A stretch of 40,656 nt of DNA from Chrysochromulina tobinii. Its lineage: Eukaryota > Haptophyta > Prymnesiales > Chrysochromulinaceae. Position 1 is the stretch's first letter. Each line of letters begins with the position of its first letter. The notes beneath the pieces are model-generated. The model did no database searches. It had not been told where the DNA came from and saw nothing but the letters and a program-made list of their open reading frames with translations. Position numbers and translations under genes: made by a program. Below are positions 19,307 through 28,210 of the stretch, piece after piece. The DNA is taken from contig JWZX01003128.1 of NCBI GenBank assembly GCA_001275005.1, forward strand, positions 1-40,656, written 5' to 3'.

Positions 19307-19800
19307 GGCGCGTGCTCGGCACAGCGCCGAAGGCGGCCGCCGAGTAGGGCGCGTGCTCGGCACAGCGCCTGGACACGGAGCCATGGCCGAGTGCGGCGGC
19401 GCAGACGATGGCCGAGCGTCAAGCCGAGCGTCAGCCGAGCGGGGGCTTGAGCTCGAGAGATTCCGCCCAGTGCTAAAAGACGCATATTCGCAGATGCAGA
19501 GACGAGAGAGCGGGCGTGCAGAGAGACTCATGGTTGACAGTTCGATGGTACCTACGGGCGTGTAGAATCGACATGTGGAAATCGAGCGTGGGGTTTGAGG
19601 CTGTCCGAGCGGAGACAATTGCGATATTGCGTTGCGTCCAATATCGGCGGTCGATTCCGCTCGGCGGTCACGATGCATTACGTTATATGGTATATCATTC
19701 GGACATCGGAGTGTATATCCGTACCGGAAGAGTGAAGTTGTAGACGGACGGTATACAAACGGAACCCGTGTCAAACGGAAATGACCTCACACACTCTCGT
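19297..19800. other. Gene-poor region after the RING-ANK-WD40 gene
   Basis: The gene's last codons and stop (GCCGAGTAGGGCGCGTGCTC, about 31 bp) are repeated once downstream at about 19338-19369. A 61-codon open frame (19383-19565) is Glu/Arg-rich and unsupported. The rest, to the convergent glycosyltransferase stop, shows nothing recognisable. Confidence 0.5.
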
Positions 19801-22397
19801 CTAGCTGCACAAGCGGCCGCAGCGTGGCTTGTACGCGTCGTACGCCTCCAAGGCCGCGGGGCGTACGTACTCGCTCACCACGGCGCTCTGGTCATCCGAA
19901 TCCGAGGCACGAGCGCCGTTTTGAGCAGCGGCTTGAGCGCCGTCACGAGCACCGCCCGCCTCGGGCGCTGTCACGGGCATGCCGACGAGGCAGTAGCGCC
20001 GCTCGTTGGCATGCAGGTGGACTTGGCAGTCCAACGGCCCGAGCAACGAGGTATAGTTGAGGATAGACGGGCCGAGGGCTCCCTTAATCACGCCCGCTCG
20101 GTGCCCCACAACGGTCGAGAGCAGCTGACGTGGCGTTGGTGCGTGCTCGTTGAAGACGGCGCACAGCGATCGCTCCCTGGCAATCAGTGGCAATCAGTGG
20201 CAATCAGTGGCAATCAGTGGCAATCAGTGGCAATCAGGCTCGTTGAAGACGGCGCACAGCGATCGCTCCCTGGCATGGGAGCACGAGCTCATGCCCCTTT
20301 CAAGACTGGCAATCAAGGGCAATCAAGGGAGATCAAGAGCAATCAAGGGCCTTCAAGGGCAATCAAGGGCAATCAAGGGAGATCGCACCTGGCATGGAGC
20401 ACGTGTGCACGTCCCTTCAAGACTGGGGTGATACGCGGCTTGCGACCGCCATCGCCGCTGCTTTTACTGCCGCCGCCGCCGCCGCCGTCGCCGCTGCTGC
20501 TGCTCACTATGTTTTGGAACGCGGCGCCATACGATGGATGGATCTTTCCAACTCGGAGGGAGCCATCGAGGCCCCTCGAGATGCGATCTCCCACCGAGAT
20601 GCGATCTCCCTTCGGCAGCTCGTCCAGCGCGAGCTTCTCGGCGAGATGGGCGCGCAGCTCGGCGAGGTGAAGTGTCTTCTGATCGTCGGCACCCACACCC
20701 TGCGGCCAGCAGAGGCATACAGCGGCCTTCAGCGGTCAGCTGTCGTCAGCAGTCAACTGTGGCAACCAGCGATCCTCCGAGCTCCTCCGAGCTCCTCCGA
20801 GCTCCTCCGAGCTCCTCCGAGCTCCTCCGAGCTCCTCCGAGCTCCTCCGAGCTCCTCCGAGACCCTTCTCCGAGCTCCTCCGAGCTCCTTCTCCGAGCTC
20901 CTTCTCCGAGCTCCTCCGAGCTCCTCCGAGACCCTTCTCCGAGCTCCTCCGAGCTCCTCCGAGCTCCTCCGAGCTCCTCCGAGCTCCTTCTCCGAGCTCC
21001 TCCGAGATCCTTCTCCGAGCTTCTCCGAGCTCCTCCTTCTCCAAGGCAATCACAGGGCACACCTGGCGCATCGAGAGCAGCAGCCAGTCGCGCATGAGCG
21101 CTGCGCTGGGCGCGGACCATCGCACAACCAAGTTGAAGTTGTGAGGGTACATCGTCTCCGTCAACACGTTCTGGGAGGCATGCGCGATATGCAAGCCCCA
21201 CAGCTGGCTACGAAGGGCGGCGTCGAGGAACTTCGACGCAGCACCCGGCGTGCAGCTCACCTGCCATCAGACGCAAGCAGAAGCCATCAGCAGCTGGATT
21301 GCGCTTGATTGCGATGGATTACTCTTGATCGCAGAGGCCATCAGCAGCTCGCCACGTTCGAGTCGAGCGCCCAGGTGAGTGCAATCAAGAGCAATCAAAC
21401 GCACTCCACTGCAATCAAGAGCAATCCATTGCAATCCATTGCAATCAAGCGCACTCCAGTGCAATCAAGAGCAATCCATGCAGCTCACCACGTTCGAGTC
21501 GAGCGCCCACGTGATATGATATGGAGATTGGGCGAGATAGTAGAGGCGCGTGAGCCACTGCCGAGGGACCTTGTCGCTCCGGTTCTGATCGTTCTCGCCC
21601 GCAAAGAGAAGGTCGGCGCGTGGCATGATGTGCGTCGTGAAGATGCGCCGATCGACCGTCTCATTGTTCGTGACGATAGCGATGGGCAAGGTGGGGTTGT
21701 GCTCGCGGAATGAGGCGGCAGCGTACTGCGCCTCGCGCACGAAGTGCTGCAGCGTCTTGCGCCCGCCGTACGCGAAGAGCAGCAGCCCGGCGCCCGACTT
21801 GGCCGACTCGCCCTCGACCGCCCACGACAGCGGTGTGACACGGCGAGGTCGGTGCACCGGGAGCGCCGTGTCGGGGTCTGTCACCTCGGCGCTGCTGCTG
21901 CGGAGGCTCTTGCGCATGGTTGTAATGATGGTACGCTGCGCGTCGATGATTTTTTGCTGCATCTCCACCACGGCCAAGCTGTGCCCCAGTGTCCGACGCT
22001 GTGCGTCCGCGGTCTCCAGCTGCTTCTGACGCGCAGTGATGCTCGAGGACAAGTTGCTCTCCATCGTGGGAAGCTCCTTTTGCAACTCCTCATCATCTGA
22101 GTCGAGATTGCGCAGCCAGCTCCGCAGCGCCGTTCTCGCACGCAAGACCTCCTCTCGCACAGCACCGCGCAATAGCACCATCGACGGCGTGTCTGCGGCC
22201 TCCACGGCGCCATCTCGCACATCGCCTCGTCGGCGGGCCGACGCCACAGCTGCCGCAATCGATTCACCGCTGTACGGGACGGCTGCGATGCGGGGCGGCA
22301 GACCACTCGAGTCCTGCAGCTGCGCGTTCATGAGCACGACGAACATCACGGCGACGCACAGCAGCGCGATGAAGGCTTTTCGCATCGTGTCCGTCAT
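19801..22397 (-). CDS. Type II membrane glycosyltransferase-like protein
   Basis: Four minus-strand exons, 22397-21489, 21260-21063, 20699-20389 and 20176-19801, all in phase (597 residues). A short cytoplasmic tail is followed by one transmembrane anchor (KAFIALLCVAVMFVVLMNA, about residues 7-25). A helical stem with Gln/Leu/Arg comes next (about 70-165). The lumenal part then has GLLLFAYGGRKTLQHFVREA, PIAIVTNNETVD and ITWALDSNVVSCTPGA. The last resembles the Asp-x-Asp region of nucleotide-diphospho-sugar transferases, although the second Asp is absent here (Asp-Ser-Asn). Later come HASQNVLTETMYPHNFNLVV and, in exon 4, a final domain with LNYTSLLGPLDCQVHLHANE. This architecture fits a Golgi glycosyltransferase; donor and acceptor are unknown. 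The family was not securely identified, so treat the function as a fold-level guess. Confidence 0.62.
20177..20388 (-). repeat. Intron 3 of the glycosyltransferase gene: CAATCAGTGG and CAATCAAGGG arrays
   Basis: Two 10-bp arrays, AATCAGTGGC at 20181-20236 and AATCAAGGGC at 20310-20380. Between them lies a second copy of both flanking exon ends (CTTGAAAGG...CATGCCAG|GGAGCGATCGCTGTGCGCC on the sense strand). Exon phase 2 is conserved across it. Confidence 0.8.
20700..21062 (-). repeat. Intron 2 of the glycosyltransferase gene: GAGCTCCTCC array
   Basis: Donor GTGTGC at 21062 and acceptor GGCCGCAG at 20700, minus strand. From 20772 to 21040 it is a dense 10-bp array of GAGCTCCTCC with GAGACCCTTCTCC-type variants. 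It is open in several frames by chance, because 10-bp repeats without stops read through. Splicing gives LLLSMRQGVGADDQ. Confidence 0.75.
21261..21488 (-). repeat. Intron 1 of the glycosyltransferase gene: CAATCAAGAG array
   Basis: Intron start and downstream exon start share GTGAGCTGCA. The array of CAATCAAGAG/CAATCCATTG 10-mers spans 21378-21480. A copy of the upstream exon end (GGGCGCTCGACTCGAACGTG on the sense strand) sits inside the intron near 21352-21373. Confidence 0.85.
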
Positions 22398-22728
22398 CAA
22401 AACTCTTCGAGTTCACACACCGAAGTGTGCATGAACTCATCGTTTTCATGTACCAAAATTACATCTCAAGGTGGGGCCAGAAGGCCGTCTTGACTCTTGA
22501 GCGCGACTCAACTTTCACTCCATGTACTCCATGTATTTGGTGGTGAGGTGGTTGCCCCGCCCCCACCTTCTGCCGATTTACGGCCAGTATATAGATAGCT
22601 GGTTGTGTCGGCCACACCTCCGCCCGTACATGTACCCTTGTGTTTGTCTTTGAATTGCGCAGGTGTTTCACAGCTCTTCGATCGTCGCGACGAAGACGGC
22701 CGAGGTGTTCTTTCTGACCCCGCACCTC
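22398..22728. promoter_or_regulatory. Divergent upstream region of glycosyltransferase and coiled-coil genes
   Basis: About 330 bases separate two divergent starts. It includes an AT-rich patch (AGTATATAGATAGCTGG near 22590) that could be a TATA-like element for the plus-strand gene. Function is inferred from position only. Confidence 0.35.
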
Positions 22729-24631
22729 ATGTCGTTCGGCGCGTCTTCGAAGGACAAGCAATTGCAGGCAAACTTCGAAGCGGTGGTCGAGTTACTACGC
22801 GAAAGCGAGACCGAGCGTGAGAAGCTCAAGGCGGAGCTCAAGGCGATTCGCAAGGAGCAGGCGGAGGCCGAGAAGCGGTGGGCATCGGCGACCGATGCCT
22901 TCGAGGAGCAGCTGGCGGAGAGCGAGCAACGCGAGAGCGAGCGGCACGCCGCGCTCACAGTGGCGCTAAAGGAGGCGCAGCAGGCCGCGGCAGATTTCCA
23001 GGATCGTGCCGAAGGAGCCGAGGAGCAGCTCGTGGCCGAGGCGGCGCGCGCGTCAAACGCGGAGGATGAGTGCGCTCGCCTGTCGGCGGCCGTCGAGGCG
23101 CTCCAGCAGCAGCAGCAGAGCGCGATGGCGGCGGCCGTGGCGGACAAGGAGCGAGAGCGCGCGGCGCTCGAAACGGCGCTCAAAGAGCTTCGGGCGGAGC
23201 TGGCGACGGTGGCCGCCGCTGCGAAGGATGAGGCGGAGGCAGCAGCCGCACGTGAGCGTACACTGAGCGAGGAGCTTGAGACGGCGCGTCAGCAGGCGAA
23301 TGAGCTCGAGGCGAAGGCGACGCTGGCCAAGGCCTCGGTCGCCGACCGGGTCGCCGCGGCCGAGAAGGCCGAGAACAGCCTGCGCGACGAGATGCGAAAG
23401 ACTGTCGGGGTCGAGCGGCAGCGCGTAGCGGGCATGCTGTACAAGGAGGCGCTCCAGACCCACACTCTCGAGGAGCAGGCACGTTGATTGCCACTGATGA
23501 CCTGCCTTGCATGCAAGTGCTCACCACAGCGCGTTCGGCTCTCGAGGAGCAGGCGCGCCAGCTCGAGGAGCTCAACGCCGAGCTCGCCGACACGCGCGAG
23601 TCGTTGCGCGAGAGCCAGGAAGAGGTGGCCGAGGCCAAATCGCTCGCCGCCGAGCTGCTCACTGCGCTGCATGCAAGTGCTCACCACGACGCCCTCTCCT
23701 CTCCCCACAGGTGGCCGAGGCCAAATCGCTCGCCGCCGAGCTGCTCACTGCGCTGCATGCAAGTGCTCACCACGACGCCCTCTCCTCTCCCCACAGGTGG
23801 CCGAGGCCAAATCGCTCGCCGATCGACGAACGTCCGAGCTTGCACGCGTCCAGGTGATTGCATGCTGGCACGTGAATACATGCTGGCGCGTGAATGCATG
23901 CTGACCGAACGTCCGTGCTTGCACGCGTCCAGGTGCAGCTGACCGCGCTGCAAGACTCGCAGCATAAGAGCTTGCGTTCGGTCGAGCACCTCGACGACCA
24001 GGTGCGCATGCATGCATGCTGATTGCCCACCCCATTTGCATGCTGACTACCCCTCTGCGCGCCTCGACGACCAGCTCGCCGATGAGCAGCAGAGGCGCGA
24101 GCAGGCGGAGGAGCAGCTCAAGACGGTGCAGGTGACGGCGGAGGCTGACGAACCTGAAAGCCTCCCTCTTGGTGCCTCTGACGAACCTCTGAGTGCCTCT
24201 TGACGAACCTCCTGGTGCCTCTTGACGAACCTCGGAGTGCCTCTTGACGAACCTCCTGGTGCCTCTTGACGAACCTCGGAGTGCCGCGGGTGGCTTCTCT
24301 CTGATCTGAGAGCCTCCCTCATTGACGAACCTCTGAGTGCCTCCCTCATCAGGCGACGCTGAGCACGATCGAGAAGAAGCATGCAAGGGAGTTACGCATT
24401 GCCTCAGGCGCGAGCCGCCTCAAGACCACGGCGGCAGCGTGCCAGACGGAGAGGGGCCATCTGAACCCGGAGAAGGCGCTTCAGACCGACTGGTGCGCCG
24501 TGCACATGCCGCTGCCCTCTCCGAGCATGCATGTGCTCACTACGGCGCCCTCGCCTCCCCACAGGTGCGCCGTGCACATGCCGCTGCCCACGCTGCCGCA
24601 CGGTGGGTGCATCCTTCCCAAGATACCCTAG
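22729..24631 (+). CDS. Long coiled-coil protein
   Basis: Seven exons are inferred: 22729-23482, 23530-23624, 23797-23853, 23933-24001, 24075-24131, 24353-24492, 24565-24631 (412 residues). From about residue 15 to 340 it is almost continuous heptad-like Glu/Ala/Leu/Arg coil (for example ERAALETALKELRAELATVA and DEQQRREQAEEQL). The C-terminal 45 residues are different, with Cys and Pro (TDWCAVHMPLPTLPHGG, ending CILPKIP). No enzymatic domain is seen; a cytoskeletal or Golgi tether role would be a guess. The start is the ATG giving MSFGASSKDKQLQ. The exon 1-2 junction is the least certain (donor GTTGAT, 47-bp intron). The 86-bp duplicated block at 23625-23796 could instead encode extra 16-residue exons if a GC donor inside the block (GCAAGT) is used. 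Confidence 0.62.
23625..23796 (+). repeat. Two identical 86-bp units, each exon copy plus intron module
   Basis: Units at 23625-23710 and 23711-23796 appear identical. Each starts GTGGCCGAGGCCAAATCGCT, which is also the start of the next exon at 23797. Each ends with the module TGCATGCAAGTGCTCACCAC...CCCCACAG. The identity suggests a very recent duplication. Confidence 0.9.
24132..24352 (+). repeat. Intron with CCTCTTGACGAACCTC repeats
   Basis: Donor GTGACG at 24132 and acceptor CTCATCAG at 24352. It holds about seven copies of a roughly 21-bp unit with TTGACGAACCTCNGAGTGCC. The same sequence (TGACGAACCTCTGAGTGCC) also occurs in the ankyrin-gene intron near 14882. Confidence 0.75.
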
Positions 24632-26016
24632 GGGGATCAGCATGCAATCAGCATGCATGCACGGTGGGTGCATCCTTCCCAAGATACCCTAGGGGATGCG
24701 AGCGCCGTAATGACCGCTACCCCATTCATGGGACTCGACGAGCGCCGCGCCGAGCGCGATACAGTTATGGACGGCCTTTATGACCGACGAGCGCCGTGAC
24801 GAGCGCGATACAATTATGGACGGCCTTTATGATATGCCCGGATGAGCGCCGTGACGAGCGCGCGTGCTATGGGTTGAGCGATGCGTTTGCCGAGCGACAC
24901 GCCAGACCGAATCACGGGGCAAGCAGTCACTCGCTGCGGCGCGCTTCCCCGCTTCGCTCCGGATCTGCCGTGCGGAGTACAGCTGTCTCTTCCCCCCGCC
25001 ACAATAAATCTCATTCGGGTGATTCACAGCTGTCTCTTCTCGCCCCCGCCACAATGAATCTCGTTCGGGAGATTCGTTCAGTAGGCCGCCGCAGGCGCAG
25101 GCGGCCAGGCGCGGCAGACGGCAACGAGCCCGGCATACCTTTATCTACTTCTATCACCGTGGGGTCGCGAGAAAACGCGACAGTGGCCTAACACGCGGTG
25201 CTGATTATGCATCGCACGGATATTCGCACCCACCGCGACGGATGGGTCGTCGTTGAGCGGCACAAGGACACCGCACACACGACGCCGCTCTTGACACTTC
25301 ACACGTTGACTTCACACCGGTCGTCTGTCACCGCATACTGGTATTCGCCACGATGCGGGCGGCTCCGAGGCGGTAACAATTGCATACCGACGATATTACG
25401 TTACGTCGTTACTAAGAACGTTACTGAACGTGTTGAGCCGCGGCTCTCGCCCCCGTTCGCGGCTCGGCCGCCCGCCCTGTCGGCTGGAAAGTCTTCACGA
25501 CGAGACTGCCGCCGCCTGACGCTCAGGCCCCACACGCACTCCCAACCACGCACGCCCTTCACCCACCCACAGCACCTTGATGGCCACTGATGAAACCCCG
25601 CCGACTTGAGCGCCGTACTGAGCGCCGCTCTGCGCAAACCACGGCGCAGACCACGCGCTCGTGGCATGCTGCTAAGTGGGCGGGATTGCGAGCGCCGTAC
25701 TGGGCGACTCCAGAATTCAGACGCTCCTCATTTGGAAGCTCAGCTGGGCGAAGCTCAGCTGGGCGACCCCCCGGGCGACTTCTTCTTGGGTGAGCCGCTG
25801 CCCATGCGTGGCGGCGACACAGACGATTCCGTATTGCTCCACTGGCCCACCCCATCACGACCCCACCCGTGATACGTGGGGCGGCAGTGGATGCCAGTGG
25901 CGTTGTCCCACTGGCGGCCCGTCCACGCTTGCCCTACAAACGAGCGGGTGGAGTGGTCATCAGCGCAGTGCGGGCGCGGAGCAATCATCGAGGAGAGGGC
26001 TCTCAGCACACGGCTC
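24632..26016. other. Gene-poor region with decayed duplications
   Basis: Just after the coiled-coil stop, the final coding bases (GCACGGTGGGTGCATCCTTC, through the TAG) recur at about 24659-24694. A 45-bp unit (ATTATGGACGGCCTTTATGA with GACGAGCGCGATACA) is repeated at about 24738-24860. A second diverged pair (ACAGCTGTCTCTTC...GCCACAAT) lies at about 24980 and 25028. No protein is supported between 25100 and 26016. Confidence 0.5.
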
Positions 26017-26520
26017 TCAGCACACGGAGCTGCGCGCGGGCTGGTGACGCGCGGGCTGGTGTGCGCGCGTACAGGTGTTCGAGTTCTTGCTCGACCAGGG
26101 CGGAGCCGCGCCCTCGAGTTGCATGCATTTGTGCTGCCGGTCGTCGTGCCACGTGGTGTACTGGGCGACCACCCAGCCGTCATTTCCGTCGATCTTGGCG
26201 CACGCGATGCAAAGGTCCGCATCGACGTGCTTCCACATCGGGTAGCCGTTGGTTTCGCGGTTGGGCACCTTGGCGTACACGCCAAGGCACTGCACCTGCG
26301 ACTTGAGTGTCGCGCAGTTCGATTCCGGGTTCTCACCCACCAGGCAGATCTTCATGGGGATGTGCTTGGACGAGGTCGCCACCATCTCTGTCGGAAGGTA
26401 ATCGTACATGGCCTTCAGCTTGGATGGCGGCGAGCGCTCGTAGCGGCCATCAGTCTTGTAGTGGTGGTCATCGTACACCAGACCGAGCTTCTGCTGTTCC
26501 TTACCCACGATGCTCGACAT
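26017..26520 (-). CDS. Hypothetical protein, about 130-167 residues
   Basis: Not recognised with confidence. The frame starts MSSIVGKEQQKLGLVYDDHH at a good ATG and reads as a compact soluble domain with aromatic and charged residues (YPMWKHVDADLCIACAKIDG, NDGWVVAQYTTWHDD). The pattern Asn-Gly-Tyr-Pro-Met-Trp followed by Asp-Gly-x-Trp recalls small beta-rich modules repeated in some algal proteins, but I cannot name the family. The last 30 residues (after about 135) turn Ala/Pro/Arg/His-rich with duplicated ARHQPAR-like sequence. They may be intron or UTR read-through, so the 3' end is uncertain. It is divergent from the next gene by 327 bases. Confidence 0.5.
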   Translation of the reverse strand: MSSIVGKEQQKLGLVYDDHHYKTDGRYERSPPSKLKAMYDYLPTEMVATSSKHIPMKICLVGENPESNCATLKSQVQCLGVYAKVPNRETNGYPMWKHVDADLCIACAKIDGNDGWVVAQYTTWHDDRQHKCMQLEGAAPPWSSKNSNTCTRAHQPARHQPARSSVC

Positions 26521-26847
26521 GGTCGACCGTCACCTCCAGGGAGACAGGCACGAGAGTCCGGCGCAAGCAAAAGTTGCAAAAAAAGTTTTCGAAATGGTTT
26601 CCAAACTTGCTTAAAATATCCTCTTCACACTTACAGTTCACAACTCTTCACAACCAGCACTCGACGTGCGATGATGCGTCAACGATCGATCCCATTGCGC
26701 GCTTAGTGAAACTCGTGCGTGGTCGTGAGATTTGCGCGAGAAATGAAACCGTCACCACTCTCCACTCAGAACTCGAGAACCCTCTGCTCGTGAGTTTGTT
26801 GCGTGCGGACGGTCCCGCACCACGCACGCGAGCACTCTCCGCACGCA

Positions 26848-28116
26848 ATGGCCGACACCTGGCGCGTGCCAGGCAACTGGATGAAACATGTTGAGATGGT
26901 CAACGGGCGTGGCGAGTTCATTTCCAAGTGGCTCGGCCGAAATGGCTTGGACGAGGCCCCGCCTTCGCAAGTGTCTCGGCACTGGTTTGGCAAGGACCTC
27001 GGACTCGAACGGCAAATGGCGCTGCAGTATGGACGCCGCGAAACCGATCTCAAAGATTGCACGCCTGGGGCTACTCGGCACGCCCCTGACGCGGGCCAGG
27101 TCGCCCATTCCGGCGTGGTCGGGGCGCACCGTCACATCCATGGTGACCCACAGCAGGTGCGCCTTCCTGCCGACCGCGTCCTGTACGGTGACTACGTGGC
27201 CCACCCGGTGCCGAGCGAGTGCGGCCGCTTGCCCGCCCAGCTGCCATGTGTAAACGACAGCTTCTACCTTGGGGGTGGCGCTCAAGGGTCGCACGCCCTA
27301 CCACGCAACCCGTCGAATTCGGACTGGCGAAAAGGTGCCGACGCCGACACAGGTTGGATGTTTGGGCCTCGCGGCGGGGCCAAGGCACCCACGTCGCCTC
27401 CGCGTCGTGTCGAAGAGCGGCCGGCCGAGTGGGGGTCGATTAGGAAGCAGCCCGTGCCGGGTGAACTTGGCCTGCGGCTCACGGACATCCACGAGGGCAC
27501 ACTGGCGAGGGCACGAGCAGACCCGCCCGACCCTGCGCCGGGCAAATTCCGACGCGTGGCCTCGGACGTCACCTTGGATCGGACGCCCTATGCCCAGAGG
27601 ATCGCTGAGTTCTCTCGCGCTGAAGCCGCAGCGGCTGCCCTGGGCAGTGGCGCACGAGGCGGCAAGTGGCTGCGGCACATGAACTCGAGCGTCGATAGTA
27701 TTGTCTTCGGCCGTGATCTTGACGGATCGGACGATCCGATCGAGCTCGTGCGGCGCGGTGAGAGCAGTGGGCCCCCAGCGCCGTCTATGAGCGGCCCGAT
27801 AGATCGCTCGACAGCTGGCAAGTCGAGTGAAAACTTTGGCCGCGAAAACTTGAAACAGATCGCCCTCGCCGACTATGAGCTCGCACAACGCGACCGCGAC
27901 CGCGGCCACTGGATCCACAGTCGCTTCAGCGCCGACTACCGGCACACGCCCACGGACATCCACACGACGTCGTACGATGAGACCAAATTTCGGCAGCAGG
28001 ATGCCATCGAAAAGTACGGCGAAGACGTCATCATGATCGATGGGCGGCCAAAGTATGGTCGCAGGAGGTCAGCGGCGCTCTTGCCGGCGGACCGCGACTT
28101 GCTTCCGCTGTACTGA
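26848..28116 (+). CDS. Hypothetical protein with internal short motifs
   Basis: A 422-residue protein in one exon, starting at ATG 26848 (MADTWRVPGNWMKH). No domain is recognised. It is hydrophilic, rich in Arg/Asp/Gly/Pro, with no signal or membrane segment and little predicted long helix. Noticeable segments are SSVDSIVFGRDLDGS and SSENFGRENLKQIALADYEL, two Phe-Gly-Arg motifs about 130 nt apart. There are also several His/Tyr-rich stretches (SRFSADYRHTPTDIHTTSYD). Such extended, aromatic-anchor sequences occur in microtubule or flagellar associated proteins, but that is speculation. Continuous codon structure across 1.27 kb and a clean ATG support a real gene. It is tail-to-tail with the cyclic-nucleotide-binding gene, 94 bases apart. 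Confidence 0.65.
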   Translation: MADTWRVPGNWMKHVEMVNGRGEFISKWLGRNGLDEAPPSQVSRHWFGKDLGLERQMALQYGRRETDLKDCTPGATRHAPDAGQVAHSGVVGAHRHIHGDPQQVRLPADRVLYGDYVAHPVPSECGRLPAQLPCVNDSFYLGGGAQGSHALPRNPSNSDWRKGADADTGWMFGPRGGAKAPTSPPRRVEERPAEWGSIRKQPVPGELGLRLTDIHEGTLARARADPPDPAPGKFRRVASDVTLDRTPYAQRIAEFSRAEAAAAALGSGARGGKWLRHMNSSVDSIVFGRDLDGSDDPIELVRRGESSGPPAPSMSGPIDRSTAGKSSENFGRENLKQIALADYELAQRDRDRGHWIHSRFSADYRHTPTDIHTTSYDETKFRQQDAIEKYGEDVIMIDGRPKYGRRRSAALLPADRDLLPLY

Positions 28117-28210
28117 CGCGGTCATGTTGGTAGCTATAAAAAGTTAAAGGGAGACTAGTATTTAGTAACAGAATAGACACGCTTCAACAGAAACTTCGGG
28201 CGCGTGTCCC

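Noticed and set aside
18274-19485. Long open frame (403 codons) antisense to the WD40 region
   Set aside because: It mirrors a GC-rich 126-bp coding repeat and reads as low-complexity Ser/Thr/Pro; the plus-strand WD40 pattern explains the region fully.
19383-19565. 61-codon frame starting MAECGGADDGRASSRASAER
   Set aside because: Too short, no homology recognised, partly within a duplicated 3' region.
20746-21049. Open frames through the GAGCTCCTCC array (repeats of SEELGGARR)
   Set aside because: The 10-bp array lacks stops in several frames. The splice sites at 21062 and 20700 and the protein continuity on both sides place it in an intron.
25755-26016. Possible further exons of the hypothetical gene at 26017-26520
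   Set aside because: The frame there is compositionally plain and no donor/acceptor pair gives a convincing protein; left unassigned.
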